From NCBI GenBank assembly GCA_024742605.1, contig JANSYC010000022.1, positions 1-58,337 on the forward strand: a stretch of 58,337 bases of DNA, in the 5' to 3' direction. The stretch comes from Alphaproteobacteria bacterium. GTDB lineage: Bacteria > Pseudomonadota > Alphaproteobacteria > Thalassobaculales > Thalassobaculaceae. The notes beneath the pieces were generated by a model that ran no database searches, was not told where the DNA came from, and worked only from the letters and a program-made list of their open reading frames with translations. Made by a program: the position numbers and the translations under genes. Positions 42,430-51,741 of this stretch are shown here, one piece after another (positions within the stretch are counted from its first letter, which is position 1; every line of letters begins with the position of its first letter).

Positions 42430-43197
42430 TCAGTCCTTGTAGTCGGCTTCGTCCTTCTCGAGCAGACGCTTCAGCGCTTCGAAATGGCGGACCGCCTGGG
42501 CGCGCTCGCTGGGCTGGCTCATCTGATCGTGGGTCATCTGGGCCACGTCCTGGGAAATCCGGCGCATCGGCCGTCCCGTCGACATGGCGATCACCTGGGC
42601 CTGACAGGCACGCTCCAGATAGTAGAGGTTGTCATAGGCAGCCGCCACCGTCTCGCCGACAACCACGACACCGTGATTGGCCAGGAACGCCACCTTCTTG
42701 CCGCCCTGAAGCGCCTTCGCGATCCGCTCGCCCTCGGAATCGTCGAGCGCGAGACCGTTGTAGTCGTCGTCATAGGCGATGTCGTTGTAGAACTTGAGCG
42801 ACGTCTGCAAGGTCGGCTCAAGGCGTCCGTCCTCCAGCATGGTCAGCGCGGTGGCGTAGGGCATGTGCGTGTGCAGCACCACCTTCGCCTCCGGAACCTT
42901 CCGGTGAATATGATAATGGATGAAGAACGCGGTGGGCTCCGGGGGCTCCTTGCCGTTGACCGCCTTGCCGTCGGCATCGACCTCGACCAGGTCGCTGGCC
43001 CGTACTTCGGACCAGTGATAGCCGTGTGGATTGATCAGGAACCGGTCGTCCTCGCCGGGAATGACGGCCGAGAAATGGTTGCAGATTCCCTCATGAAACC
43101 CCATCCGGACCGCCCAGCGCAGGGCTGCAGCCAGATCGATCTTGGTCTGGGCGCGGGCATCGATCTCGGTATTCCGATTGACGGCGGTGACGGACAT
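42430..43197 (-). CDS. Class II aldolase/adducin family protein
   Basis: 255 residues. Zinc-dependent sugar-phosphate aldolase/epimerase fold. Metal ligands appear in VVLHTHMPYATAL (HxH) and a later FLANHGVVVVGETV; the N-terminal WAVRMGFHEGICNHFSAVIP and INPHGYHWSEV fit the phosphate-binding loop. The group includes fuculose-1-phosphate aldolase and many decarboxylases of unknown substrate. The ATG at 43197 has GGAGG seven bases upstream. It lies just downstream of tRNA-Pro. Confidence 0.88.
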   Translation of the reverse strand: MSVTAVNRNTEIDARAQTKIDLAAALRWAVRMGFHEGICNHFSAVIPGEDDRFLINPHGYHWSEVRASDLVEVDADGKAVNGKEPPEPTAFFIHYHIHRKVPEAKVVLHTHMPYATALTMLEDGRLEPTLQTSLKFYNDIAYDDDYNGLALDDSEGERIAKALQGGKKVAFLANHGVVVVGETVAAAYDNLYYLERACQAQVIAMSTGRPMRRISQDVAQMTHDQMSQPSERAQAVRHFEALKRLLEKDEADYKD

Positions 43198-43290
43198 GGC
43201 AGGCCTCCTCCCCTTGCTTTCAAGCATATCGCGCCGGGCCTGGCGCCTCGGTCTCTTGGGGGATAGGCTTGGGACGGGCCCGTTTGGATA

Positions 43291-43367
43291 TGGTCGGAGC
43301 GGCGGGATTCGAACCCACGACCCCCACACCCCCAGTGTGGTGCGCTACCAGGCTGCGCTACGCTCCG
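43291..43367 (-). tRNA. tRNA-Pro (anticodon GGG)
   Basis: Complete cloverleaf with encoded CCA. Acceptor stem CGGAGCG/CGCTCCG with discriminator A, D-arm GCGC-AGCCTGGTA-GCGC, anticodon stem CCACA/TGTGG around loop CTGGGGG (anticodon GGG) and a T-arm with GGTTCGAATCC. The GGG anticodon reads CCC and CCU. Confidence 0.97.
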
Positions 43368-43376
43368 ACAGCGCGG

Positions 43377-43405
43377 ACTATAGGCGATGACTTCCGGCGG
43401 GACAA
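43377..43405 (-). promoter_or_regulatory. Candidate tRNA-Pro promoter
   Basis: On the minus strand TTGTCC (43400-43405), a 17-base spacer and TATAGT (43377-43382), about ten bases before the mature tRNA 5' end. This implies a very short leader. Confidence 0.5.
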
Positions 43406-43430
43406 CGCTTTGAAAGACGGTTTGTGCGTT

Positions 43431-44003
43431 TCAGCGACGCGCATCCGCCAAGAGCCTTTTGAGCGCCTTCAGGTCCTTCAGAACGTCGTTCAGGCGGCCG
43501 CGCGCACTGTCGTCGAGTTCGATGTCGGCCGCCGGGTCCGCAGCCGCCCCCCGAGGCACCTCATTCCGACGCGTGGCCTCGCCGATGACTGGCGCGCTGT
43601 CGTTCGACGCTTCGCCCTTTGGGGCCGCGGGGGTCTCTTGTCGGGCGGCGGAGTCCGGGTTTCCGCCCTTTCGGGGACTGGTGGCATGAGCCGCCCGCGC
43701 CGCCTCGCCGGCCGTCGGCATCCGAACGGCACCGTCGCGCAGAAGCTTCTGGACACCCTTGATGGTGTAACCCTCGCGGTACAGAAGTTCCCGGATTCGC
43801 TCCAGCAGGGCAACGTCTTCCGGCCGATAATACCGCCGGCCACCGCCCCGTTTCAGCGGGCGGACCTGGCTGAATTTCGACTCCCAGAACCGAAGCACGT
43901 GCGGTGGGACCTCAAGATCAACAGCAACTTCGCTGATCGTCCGAAATGCCGCCGCCGACTTGCCGTTTCGACGCGGCTGCTGTGACTGATCCAGTTCGGC
44001 CAT
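43431..44003 (-). CDS. MerR family transcriptional regulator
   Basis: 190 residues. The N-terminal MerR helix-turn-helix reads [20 protein letters not shown], then [20 protein letters not shown] and [13 protein letters not shown], which matches the MerR-like protein that conservatively follows ihfA in alphaproteobacteria. The C-terminal half is low-complexity (Ala, Pro, Glu, Arg) and ends in a short helix rich in Leu and Lys. The effector is not evident; there is no metal-binding Cys pair. The ATG at 44003 is used; a GTG 13 codons upstream (44042) is possible. Confidence 0.9.
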   Translation of the reverse strand: MAELDQSQQPRRNGKSAAAFRTISEVAVDLEVPPHVLRFWESKFSQVRPLKRGGGRRYYRPEDVALLERIRELLYREGYTIKGVQKLLRDGAVRMPTAGEAARAAHATSPRKGGNPDSAARQETPAAPKGEASNDSAPVIGEATRRNEVPRGAAADPAADIELDDSARGRLNDVLKDLKALKRLLADARR

Positions 44004-44106
44004 GACCCGTTCCACCTCTTGTCGCGCATTTTGCGCCGTCACCGCGATATCTTATCGCTACGAATAACCCCAAGGCCGCTCGCGCGGCGCCGCCGGAAAC
44101 TCCGGT

Positions 44107-44412
44107 CTATCCGTTGCCCAGCTTGGCGTTGATCCGGTTTTTCAGAACATGGGAGGGACGGAACACCAAAACCCGGCGCGGGAGAATAGGAACCTCTTCC
44201 CCGGTCTTGGGATTTCGGCCAACCCGCTGCCCCTTCTGGCGCACAGAAAAACTTCCGAAAGACGAGATCTTCACCATCTCGTCCCGTGCCAAGGCGTCGA
44301 TCATCTCATCCAAAACCGACTCGACCAAATCAGCCGATTCGTTTCGGGAGAGCCCTACTTCCTGATACACAGATTCACTTAATTGCGCACGCGTCACCGT
44401 ATGATCGGTCAT
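44107..44412 (-). CDS. ihfA: Integration host factor alpha subunit
   Basis: 101 residues. Histone-like DNA-bending protein, a heterodimer with Ihf[38 protein letters not shown] and the arm [17 protein letters not shown] are clear. IHF commonly assists NtrC-type sigma-54 activators, which fits the ntr genes elsewhere in the window. Start at 44412; a GTG two codons earlier is possible. Confidence 0.97.
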   Translation of the reverse strand: MTDHTVTRAQLSESVYQEVGLSRNESADLVESVLDEMIDALARDEMVKISSFGSFSVRQKGQRVGRNPKTGEEVPILPRRVLVFRPSHVLKNRINAKLGNG

Positions 44413-44478
44413 GAGCACCCCCTAGTTGCGTCATGAGGGTACCCCTAACCGAAACTCGGGTCAATTAATTCGGCAATT

Positions 44479-45519
44479 TCAGGCAATTGGGGCCGGTTCC
44501 TCGCGCATTGCCTTCGCCTGCCCTTGATTTCCGGCGGTTGGCAAGCCGATCCGCACCAATCCGGCTCCCCAGGCGAGGCCCCCTCCGATCGCTTCCATCA
44601 GGACCAAATCACCGGATTTCACACGGCCGTCACGCGCCGCCTGATCAAGGGCCAGTGGGATGGATGCCGCCGAGGTGTTCGCGTGTTTCTCGATCGAACA
44701 GACCACCCGGGTCATCGGCAGCCCCATGCGCTTGGCCATCGCTTCGATAATCCGTCGGTTGGCCTGATGCGGGATCAGCCAGTCGACCTGATCCGAGGTC
44801 ATACCATTGGCGGTCAAGGCTTCGTCGATGACATTCGACAGTTTGGAAACGGCGTGCCGGAAGACTTCCTTGCCTTCCATACGAACATGCCCGACCGTCC
44901 CGGATGAGGACGGTCCGCCGTCGACATAAAGGATGTCGCGCGCGCTTCCGTCGCTATGAAGATGGGTTGACAAAACGCCCCAAGCCGTTGATGCGCCTTC
45001 AACATCTTCCGATCTCAGCACGACCGCACCCGCCCCGTCTCCGAACAGGACGCAGGTCGACCGATCCTCCCAGTCCAGCAGCCTGGAAAAGGTTTCCGCC
45101 CCAATCACCAGCGCGGTGCGCCCCTGCCCGGCTTTCAAGAAATTGTCGGCGGTTGCGAGCGCGTAGACGAAACCGGCGCAGACCGCCTGGATGTCGAAGG
45201 CGAACCCGCGGGTCATGCCAAGGGCATGCTGAACCTTCGTCGCCGTCGAGGGAAAGGTGTCGTCCGGCGTCGTGGTCGCGACCACGATCAGGTCCAGCTC
45301 GGAAACCGGAACGCCGGCCCGCTCCAGGGCGCCGCGCGCCGCGTTGGTCGCCAGCGCGCTGGTCATCTCCCCGTCGGCAGCGATATGGCGTTGTCCGATC
45401 CCTGTCCGCTGTCGGATCCAGTCGTCGGACGTTTCCATCCGCTGGGCGAGTTCGTCGTTGGTGACCACGCGGGCCGGAAGATAGGATCCGGTCCCTATCA
45501 GAAGTGAACGTTTCATCAT
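44479..45519 (-). CDS. fabH: 3-oxoacyl-ACP synthase III (KAS III)
   Basis: 346 residues. Condenses acetyl-CoA with malonyl-ACP to start fatty acid synthesis. Catalytic Cys 114 in [13 protein letters not shown], His in [11 protein letters not shown] and Asn in [16 protein letters not shown]-terminal [13 protein letters not shown] and [13 protein letters not shown] are typical. Two ATGs are adjacent; the first overlaps the plsX stop as ATGA. It is followed by ihfA. Confidence 0.98.
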   Translation of the reverse strand: MMKRSLLIGTGSYLPARVVTNDELAQRMETSDDWIRQRTGIGQRHIAADGEMTSALATNAARGALERAGVPVSELDLIVVATTTPDDTFPSTATKVQHALGMTRGFAFDIQAVCAGFVYALATADNFLKAGQGRTALVIGAETFSRLLDWEDRSTCVLFGDGAGAVVLRSEDVEGASTAWGVLSTHLHSDGSARDILYVDGGPSSSGTVGHVRMEGKEVFRHAVSKLSNVIDEALTANGMTSDQVDWLIPHQANRRIIEAMAKRMGLPMTRVVCSIEKHANTSAASIPLALDQAARDGRVKSGDLVLMEAIGGGLAWGAGLVRIGLPTAGNQGQAKAMREEPAPIA

Positions 45520-46601
45520 GCTGTCGCAACCACTGTCGGTTCCGCCGGGCCGTCATCGGCAGGGCGCTCCTCGGTGTTCTTCAATTTCAACTCCGCCAGA
45601 TCGAGCTTCACCTGCTCAATAAAGTCGTATTGGGCCATATCCGCCGCAACACCGATCGCGTTCGCGAAACCCAGCGCATCGGTGCCGCCATGGCTTTTCA
45701 CGGTGATCCCGTTCAGGCCGAGGAACACGGCACCATTGTACCGCCTCGGGTCCATCCGTTGACGCAATTGTCCGACGGCGTTCCGCGCCAGGAGGTAGCC
45801 GATCTTGGAAATCAGCGATGAGCGGAATGCGTCCCGCAGAAACTGTCCGGTGAGCCGGGCGGTGCCCTCGGCGGTTTTCAAGGCGATATTCCCGGAGAAA
45901 CCATCGGTCACGATCACGTCGACCGTGCCGGCTGCGATATCGTCGCCCTCAATGAATCCGTGAAAATCGAAAGACAATTTGTCCAGCTTACGCAGGGTCG
46001 CGGCCGCGTCCCGGAGCGACTCGGAGCCCTTCTGTTCTTCCGATCCGACGTTCAGCAGGCCGACCAGAGGACGTTCCAGGCCAAGAACAGTGCGGGCGAA
46101 GATCTCGCCCATCAGGGCGAACTCGACCAGATTACGTGCATCGCACTCGATATTGGCACCGAGATCGAGCATGGCGCTTTCGCCGCGACGCGTGGGAAAG
46201 AAGCTTGCGATCGCCGGCCGATCGATCCCCACCACCGTCCGCAAAAGCAGCTTGGCAATCGCCATCAGTGCGCCGGTGTTGCCGGCGGAGACCACGCAGG
46301 TGGCTTTGCCGCTCTTGACCTGCTCGATCGCCACCCACATGGAGGAGCCTTTGCCGGACCGGAACGCGACCGAGGGTTTCTCATCGGACGCGATCGCCTT
46401 GTCGGTATGCAGAATCTCCGGGTTGGACTTCGCCAGCCGCTTGGTCTTGGACAAGGCGGCAGTGATCCGCGCCTCATCCCCCACCAGGATGAAGGAGAGA
46501 TCCGGCGCTCGCTCCAGCGCCACGTCCGCCCCGTGGACGACAACCTCGGGGCCTTTATCTCCCCCCATGGCATCCAACGCGATGGTCAAACCGGAAGCCA
46601 C
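45516..46601 (-). CDS. plsX: Phosphate acyltransferase PlsX
   Basis: 361 residues. Makes acyl-phosphate from acyl-ACP for the PlsX/PlsY glycerolipid route. [20 protein letters not shown], the [17 protein letters not shown] region, [16 protein letters not shown] and [18 protein letters not shown] are family hallmarks. The C-terminal tail is short and acidic. It follows yceD after 126 bases; unlike in many bacteria, no rpmF lies between. Confidence 0.98.
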   Translation of the reverse strand: MASGLTIALDAMGGDKGPEVVVHGADVALERAPDLSFILVGDEARITAALSKTKRLAKSNPEILHTDKAIASDEKPSVAFRSGKGSSMWVAIEQVKSGKATCVVSAGNTGALMAIAKLLLRTVVGIDRPAIASFFPTRRGESAMLDLGANIECDARNLVEFALMGEIFARTVLGLERPLVGLLNVGSEEQKGSESLRDAAATLRKLDKLSFDFHGFIEGDDIAAGTVDVIVTDGFSGNIALKTAEGTARLTGQFLRDAFRSSLISKIGYLLARNAVGQLRQRMDPRRYNGAVFLGLNGITVKSHGGTDALGFANAIGVAADMAQYDFIEQVKLDLAELKLKNTEERPADDGPAEPTVVATA

Positions 46602-46727
46602 CCGCTCCGTCTCCTTGGTCGTTTAGATCGGCTTTGATCCTACCCGCAACGCCGCCGATCATGGTATGTCGGCGCATGCGATGATTGGTCAGGTTTTAGG
46701 CTTGTTTTAGGGTTGTCCACAAGAAGG

Positions 46728-47345
46728 TTACGATTTTTTGACATTCCGGCCTTGCGCCATCCGCTGCTTAAGCTCGGCCAGGCTGGCGAATGGCAGCACC
46801 TTTCCGTCTTGATCCTCTTCCCTCTCCAGACCCACTGATACCACAGGAACCGCGTCTGCATCGACCTCCCCCGGCAGATCCGACGCTCGGGGATAGGGAT
46901 CGAGCGCCAGGGAGAGCGCCTGGGCCGCAATCTCGCCGATGTCGAGGACGCCGTCCACCAAAGGCTCCGGCTCATCGGCAATCGGATCCAGGTCAACCGC
47001 GTCGAGCCCACGGTGGCCCATCTCCCCGCCTTCGTCACTCCCCGCCTCGACGAACAATTCGGCGATTTCGGTTTCGACATGGGCGGGAATCGGCTCCAGG
47101 GTCACAACACATTCCTGGATCAGGTCAGACCGGATCGTACCGGCCACTTCGATCCAGCCGGTATCGGCCCTCCGGCGCACGCGCAGTTCGGCCTCGAAGC
47201 TGCTCATCCCCAACAATCCGAACCTGGACGCCAGAGCCGCCCGGACGTCCTCCGAGGGGTTCAGCTTAATGGTCTGCGGGCGCGGCCCCAATCTGTCGAG
47301 CCGAACCACGTGGGACAGTTCCCCGCCGGTCTCCTTGTCCGTCAT
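46728..47345 (-). CDS. yceD: YceD/DUF177 family protein
   Basis: 205 residues. DUF177 proteins are linked to 23S rRNA accumulation and large-subunit assembly and often lie next to rpmF or plsX. Seen are an N-terminal beta-rich region (GTIRSDLIQECVVTLEPIPA, a conserved core), an acidic central segment and a C-terminal GEIAAQALSLALDPYPR helix. The ending KVLPFASLAELKQRM is typical for the group. The start overlaps the upstream chaperone gene by four bases (ATGA). Confidence 0.92.
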   Translation of the reverse strand: MTDKETGGELSHVVRLDRLGPRPQTIKLNPSEDVRAALASRFGLLGMSSFEAELRVRRRADTGWIEVAGTIRSDLIQECVVTLEPIPAHVETEIAELFVEAGSDEGGEMGHRGLDAVDLDPIADEPEPLVDGVLDIGEIAAQALSLALDPYPRASDLPGEVDADAVPVVSVGLEREEDQDGKVLPFASLAELKQRMAQGRNVKKS

Positions 47346-47935
47346 GCTGTCGACTCGTCAATTCGCCCAGGTCCAAGCGTTTCGTTGGCCTCAGGCTCGA
47401 CGAACCGGACCCGTCCGGAGATCAGATCGGAAACGGGCTGCTCGGCCAAGGCGTCGACCTGCCGCTCGACGTAGACGGCCATTGCCATCGCTTGAGTTTC
47501 CGACATCTGACCGCCGCCGGAAACGTTGCGCGCCAGGGCATCGGCCAGAGCCGTCCTGTCGCCGGAGCTCAGCGCCGCCTCATAGCTTCCGACTCGGCCG
47601 TAGAATGCCGCGCCCATCTGCTTGACCTTCTTGCCCACGCTCATGTCGCCGACACCAATCGCGCGCAGCGACCGGTCCATATCGTGGAACATCGCATCGA
47701 ACAGCGCCTGGGCAACCGCAGCACCGCTCTTGTCCTGTCCTAGCCGCCGCAGAACCAAGTGCATGTGCAGCACCACGGCCTCGAAGCGGCCATCGATATC
47801 GTCGGCAACGCCTAACTCCACATAGAGATGCGGATGGCGCGCCTGGGCCACAATTGCGGTATAAAGAGCTTCGGCCGCCGCCTTGTCGGCGCCGGGGGAT
47901 AGAAACCTGCTCTTGAAAAGACGCTGGAAAACCAT
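47342..47935 (-). CDS. Ubiquinol-cytochrome c chaperone family protein (CBP3-like)
   Basis: 197 residues, helical. The family helps assemble cytochrome bc1 in mitochondria and alphaproteobacteria. ALYTAIVAQARHPHLYVELG, DDIDGRFEAVVLHMHLVLRR, ALFDAMFHDMDRSLRAIGVG and the DMSVGKKVKQMGAAFYGRV segment are characteristic. The ATG at 47935 is the family start; the longer frame overlaps bamE. It opens a unit cbp3-yceD-plsX-fabH-ihfA-merR and is divergent from bamE. Confidence 0.93.
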   Translation of the reverse strand: MVFQRLFKSRFLSPGADKAAAEALYTAIVAQARHPHLYVELGVADDIDGRFEAVVLHMHLVLRRLGQDKSGAAVAQALFDAMFHDMDRSLRAIGVGDMSVGKKVKQMGAAFYGRVGSYEAALSSGDRTALADALARNVSGGGQMSETQAMAMAVYVERQVDALAEQPVSDLISGRVRFVEPEANETLGPGRIDESTA

Positions 47936-48054
47936 TTCTCTCCCATGGGCCGTCCTCGGACGGCGAAACCGTAAATTGGTTGGGACCTCAAGTGACCCCG
48001 TTCGTAAACCGCCTGCGCGCCGTCGGCCCGCACTTGAAAGACACCGTCGGTGAT

Positions 48055-48501
48055 ATGGTCTCCCGGGCGGCGTCGGCAATCGCTGTGCTTCTGGTCCTTG
48101 TCGTATTCGGCGCCTCGGCATGTTCTCCGCAGATCCGCACCCATGGGAACATGGTCGATCCGGACGCGTTGGCCAAGATCAATCCCGGCAGCAGCACCAC
48201 CGGCGAGGTTCTCAGCCTGTTGGGCTCTCCTTCCAGCGAGGCGAATTTCGGTCAACGCACATGGTACTACATCGGCCAGCGCACCGAACGACAGGCGTTT
48301 CTGAAGCCTGAGATCATTGAACGCAAGGTCGTCTACGTGGATTTCGACCAATCTGGCCTGGTCGACACCATCGGCTCCCTCGATCTGGAGGACGGCAAGA
48401 AGCTGGCCTTCATCACGCGGGAAACCCCGACCGCCGGCCAGAAGGTCACGCTGATCAAGCAGCTTCTGGGCAATATCGGACGCTTCAACCCGGAGGAATG
48501 A
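48055..48501 (+). CDS. bamE: Outer-membrane assembly lipoprotein BamE
   Basis: 148 residues. BamE is a small lipoprotein of the BAM complex inserting beta-barrels in the outer membrane. The N-terminus MVSRAASAIAVLLVLVVFGA is a lipoprotein-type signal ending at a Cys, though the residue three before it is Ala instead of the usual Leu. The SmpA/OmlA core follows: DPDALAKINPGSSTTGEVLS, LLGSPSSEANFGQRTWYYIG and a VVYVDFDQSGLVD strand. I chose the ATG at 48055 because it gives a normal signal peptide; GTG at 47992 or TTG at 47980 would add 21-25 residues. Confidence 0.88.
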   Translation: MVSRAASAIAVLLVLVVFGASACSPQIRTHGNMVDPDALAKINPGSSTTGEVLSLLGSPSSEANFGQRTWYYIGQRTERQAFLKPEIIERKVVYVDFDQSGLVDTIGSLDLEDGKKLAFITRETPTAGQKVTLIKQLLGNIGRFNPEE

Positions 48502-48546
48502 GGAAACGGCCTCGGCCGCCCCTCACCGAACCGATTATCCCTCGAC

Positions 48547-49998
48547 TCAATAGCCCGGCGGCGGCGTGAAGCCCCCCAGCTCGCGCTCCATCATCGCCGC
48601 GAAGGCGATGCTGCGCTTGTCGTGACCGTGCGGGGCGACGATCTGCAGGCCGCAGGGCAGCCCGTTGCCGCAGACGCCGGCCGGGGCAACCGTACTCGGC
48701 AGGTAGGTGACGCCGCTGATCCCAGCCCAGAACATCTGATCGAGCACGGATTCCGGCTTGCCGTTGATCGGGATCACCCGGTCCTTGCGGTCGCCCTTCT
48801 GGTCGTGTTTGAACGCGGTCGAGGCCGCCGTCGGACAGAGCAGCAGGTCGTACTCCTGGAAGAAGGTCGCCCAGGCCTCCCGGTAATGGGCGCGGCGCTC
48901 GTTGTCCTTCAGCCACTCCCGATGCCGCGTGGTCGTGCCTTTGGCCTGCAGGGCGCTGTAGCTGTAGTCGGTATCCGACACCGCAGCGGCCTCCGCAAGC
49001 ATCGCGTCGAAGACCGCCGGCGGGGTTCGTCCTCCCGTCGCGGCCCGCAGGAGCCGGATGTAAGTCGCGTGGTATTCGGCGTTGTCGAAGGCCGGCCGTG
49101 CCGTGTCGTCGACCTGCAGACCGAGCCTGGCAAGCGCGTCGACCGCCCCCTGAAGCTGTGCGGTCATCACATCGTCCTGTGCGCAGATGGGGTCGGTCAG
49201 CATGACGGCGACCTTGAAGTCCGACGCCCTGGTCTTGTTACAGGCCGGCAGTTCCACCTTCCAGCAGTTGGCGTCCGGGCCGGCCGGGCCGACCATCGCG
49301 TCGAGCGCGACCTCCCGATCCTTGGCGGAGCGGGCCAGCGGGCCGACCACCGAGATGTCCGCCGGCGCCATGACACCGGGCAAGGCGTGGCCGCGCGGAG
49401 AGACGATCCCGTAGGTCGGCTTGTGGCCGAAGACGCCGCAGTAATGCGCCGGATTGCGGATCGAGGCCCCGATGTCGGAGCCGCTTTCGATGGCGCTCAT
49501 CCCGGTCGCCAGGGCCACGGCGGAGCCGCCGGACGAACCGCCGGGCGTGCGGGACTTGTCCCAGGGATTGTTGGTCGAGCCGTAGACCGGGTTGAAGCTC
49601 TGCCAGTCGGCCAGCATCACCGGTACGTTGGTCTTGCCGAACAGGGTGACCCCGGCACCCTTCATCCGCTCGACCGCCACGCAGTCCCTGGCGGCGATGG
49701 AGCCCGCATGCTCCTCAAGCCCCCAGCAGGTCGGCAGTCCCTCGATATCGTAGCTTTCCTTGATGGTCATCGGCACGCCGTGCAGCGGCCCCCAGACGTC
49801 GCCTTTGGCCAGAGCGGCGTCCGCCGCGTCGGCACGGGTGCGGGCGCGCTCGAAATCGCGCACCGGCACCGCATTGAGATCACCGTCATACTTTTCGACC
49901 CGCTCCAGGCAATGATCCAGCAGCTCCCGGCAGCCGATCTGCCTGTCCTGGATCATGGTTGCCAGTTCGGTGGCGGTTTTGAACGCGATGTCGGTCAT
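48547..49998 (-). CDS. Amidase signature family enzyme
   Basis: 483 residues. Serine hydrolase of the amidase signature family, acting on amides, carbamoyl or hydantoin-like compounds. The Ser-cis-Ser-Lys site is visible: Lys 80 in GVPMTIKESYD, Ser 155-156 in TPGGSSGGSAVALA, and the nucleophile Ser 179 in ESGSDIGASIRNPAHYCG. The start ATG overlaps the MFS stop (ATGA). As the last gene of the cluster it probably acts late in the pathway. The substrate is not known; GatA is unlikely because gatBC are absent. Confidence 0.93.
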   Translation of the reverse strand: MTDIAFKTATELATMIQDRQIGCRELLDHCLERVEKYDGDLNAVPVRDFERARTRADAADAALAKGDVWGPLHGVPMTIKESYDIEGLPTCWGLEEHAGSIAARDCVAVERMKGAGVTLFGKTNVPVMLADWQSFNPVYGSTNNPWDKSRTPGGSSGGSAVALATGMSAIESGSDIGASIRNPAHYCGVFGHKPTYGIVSPRGHALPGVMAPADISVVGPLARSAKDREVALDAMVGPAGPDANCWKVELPACNKTRASDFKVAVMLTDPICAQDDVMTAQLQGAVDALARLGLQVDDTARPAFDNAEYHATYIRLLRAATGGRTPPAVFDAMLAEAAAVSDTDYSYSALQAKGTTTRHREWLKDNERRAHYREAWATFFQEYDLLLCPTAASTAFKHDQKGDRKDRVIPINGKPESVLDQMFWAGISGVTYLPSTVAPAGVCGNGLPCGLQIVAPHGHDKRSIAFAAMMERELGGFTPPPGY

Positions 49999-51254
49999 GA
50001 CGAGGTCTCCGTGGACACGCTCCGCCGCGCCTTCAGCTCGGGCACGGTCCAGAACAGGGTGATACCGATGAGAATAAAGCCGGACGAAACCAAGAAGCCC
50101 ACATCGTAGCCTCCGGTGGCATCGTGAAGGAAGCCCGCAAGCCAGGACCCCGCCGCGGCGCCGAGCCCCTGTCCGGTCGTGATGGTGCCGTAGATGGTGC
50201 CGAGCCCCCGCCCGCTGAACAGGGTTGCCGAAACCGTCGCCACGATCGGGCCCCGCGCGCCCATGCTGATTCCGAAGAACAGCACGAACACCGCCACGAA
50301 CAGGACCGACAGGTGGGCCTGGATCAGAAACAGCGCACCGATCCCGATCAGGGTGCACATATAGCTGATCGTCGCGGTGACCCGGTTGCCGAACCGGTCG
50401 GCGGCGGTGCCGGTGACCAGCATGCCGACAATCGACAGCATGCCGGTGAAGCCGAATGCCGACGCGGCCTCGATGGGCGGCATCCCCTGCTCCACCAGAT
50501 AGGCCACCGACTGCAGGCTGATCGCGAACACCCCGACCGCCGTCACGAAGAACACGAAGAACAGGGCCCAGAAGGCCCGCGAACGGATCGCTGAGCCCAG
50601 GACCGGCGCCTCCGGCATGCCGATACCGGATTTGCGTTCGACGCGGCCTTTGCGGATGGCCGACCACGGCAGCAGGACGACCGGCAGCACCAGAACCAGC
50701 ACCGCGCCCCCGAGCCAGAGATATCCGTCCCGCCATCCCTGCCCGTCGATCAGGACCTGCGACAGCGGCGCAAGTGCAAGGGTCCCGGTGCCCAATCCGG
50801 CCGAGACCACAGCCATCGCGGTCGCCAGATTGCGGTCGAACCAGCGGGCAACCAGGGCCGAGGCCGGGATCATCCCGACGGAGGCGACGCCGAACCCGGT
50901 CATCACCCCCAGACAGATATAGAACTGCCAGAGCTCGGTGGCGTGGCTTGCCAGGGCGTAGCCGAGCCCGAGGCTGGACAGCCCGCAGATGTAGAGCGCA
51001 CGCGGACCCAGCCGATCGAACATCAGCCCCACGAACGGGGAGGACAGCCCGTTGACCGCCATGAACAGGGAATAGATCGAGGTCAGCGTGCCCCGCTCCC
51101 ATCCGGTTTCGTGTCCGATCGGCAGCAGGAAAACCGCGAAGGTCTCGCCCATACCACGGGCCAGCGCGTTCATCAGAAAGCACAGGATTAGAACGCCCAG
51201 GGCAGCGAGACCTCCCGCAACGGCAGGATGCCTTGATCTGTCCGGATCAGTCAC
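49995..51254 (-). CDS. MFS transporter
   Basis: 419 residues with about twelve membrane helices. Loop motif FDRLGPRALYICGLSSLG after helix 2 and DRFGNRVTATISYMC in the second half. The overall form resembles the monocarboxylate/oxalate-type MFS group. The start is GTG and overlaps the hydrolase stop by eight bases; its own stop overlaps the amidase. In this cluster it may export a product or give a second uptake route beside the TRAP transporter. Confidence 0.9.
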   Translation of the reverse strand: MTDPDRSRHPAVAGGLAALGVLILCFLMNALARGMGETFAVFLLPIGHETGWERGTLTSIYSLFMAVNGLSSPFVGLMFDRLGPRALYICGLSSLGLGYALASHATELWQFYICLGVMTGFGVASVGMIPASALVARWFDRNLATAMAVVSAGLGTGTLALAPLSQVLIDGQGWRDGYLWLGGAVLVLVLPVVLLPWSAIRKGRVERKSGIGMPEAPVLGSAIRSRAFWALFFVFFVTAVGVFAISLQSVAYLVEQGMPPIEAASAFGFTGMLSIVGMLVTGTAADRFGNRVTATISYMCTLIGIGALFLIQAHLSVLFVAVFVLFFGISMGARGPIVATVSATLFSGRGLGTIYGTITTGQGLGAAAGSWLAGFLHDATGGYDVGFLVSSGFILIGITLFWTVPELKARRSVSTETSS

Positions 51255-51729
51255 CCTCGAACGTGTAGCGGAAGTCGCAATGGCTCGCCCCGCTCATCAG
51301 GGTTTGGCTGCGTTCGAGCTTCAGCTTGGGATTGAAGCCGGTACAGAACGCGCCGTCCCGGTTGCAGGATAGGAGATGTCCGATGTCGCCAAGGCCCATC
51401 GCCTTGTACATCTCGGAATATTTGCAGCGGACGATGTTGAAATCGAAGCTGGTTTCGGTCCGGTCGATCACCTCGATTTCCAGAGCGCCGCTTGCGGTCC
51501 AGTACTTCATGATGTCGACGAACCCGTCCAGATCGGACTCGACGTCGTCCCGTTGGGCGAAGCTCTGAGCCTGGGCGACCGCCGCCTTCTCGATCGCATT
51601 GCCGAGGATCTGATCGGCCTTCTCCTTGCCGAGTTGGGCGACCATCTCCGCATGGATCGGCTTGATGACCTCCGCCTCGATTCGGCGCTGCTCAAGAATC
51701 GGGAGCTGTTTTGGGGTTTCGTCCGTCAC
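51247..51729 (-). CDS. L-2-amino-thiazoline-4-carboxylate hydrolase family protein
   Basis: 160 residues. The C-terminal half carries the family signature: VRCKYSEMYKAMGLGDIGHL, LLSCNRDGAFCTGFNPKLKL and TLMSGASHCDFRY, with Cys 102, 122, 129 and 151. The family is named after the enzyme opening the thiazoline ring of L-ATC in bacterial cysteine production, but most members are uncharacterised and the true substrate may be another cyclic amidine or related compound. It is 12 bases behind the SDR gene and overlaps the MFS start by eight bases. The adjacent amidase is the natural candidate for the next step. Confidence 0.85.
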   Translation of the reverse strand: MTDETPKQLPILEQRRIEAEVIKPIHAEMVAQLGKEKADQILGNAIEKAAVAQAQSFAQRDDVESDLDGFVDIMKYWTASGALEIEVIDRTETSFDFNIVRCKYSEMYKAMGLGDIGHLLSCNRDGAFCTGFNPKLKLERSQTLMSGASHCDFRYTFEGD

Positions 51730-51741
51730 CGCAAGATCTCC

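Noticed and set aside
43268-43280. ACGGGCCCGT palindrome after tRNA-Pro as a terminator
   Set aside because: It has no loop and no T-run.
46602-46727. rpmF between yceD and plsX
   Set aside because: The 126-base gap is too short and has no L32-like frame.
49999-51183. Extension of the amidase frame by about 395 codons into the MFS gene
   Set aside because: Arg/Gly/Ala-rich with no domain; the amidase start overlaps the MFS stop as ATGA.
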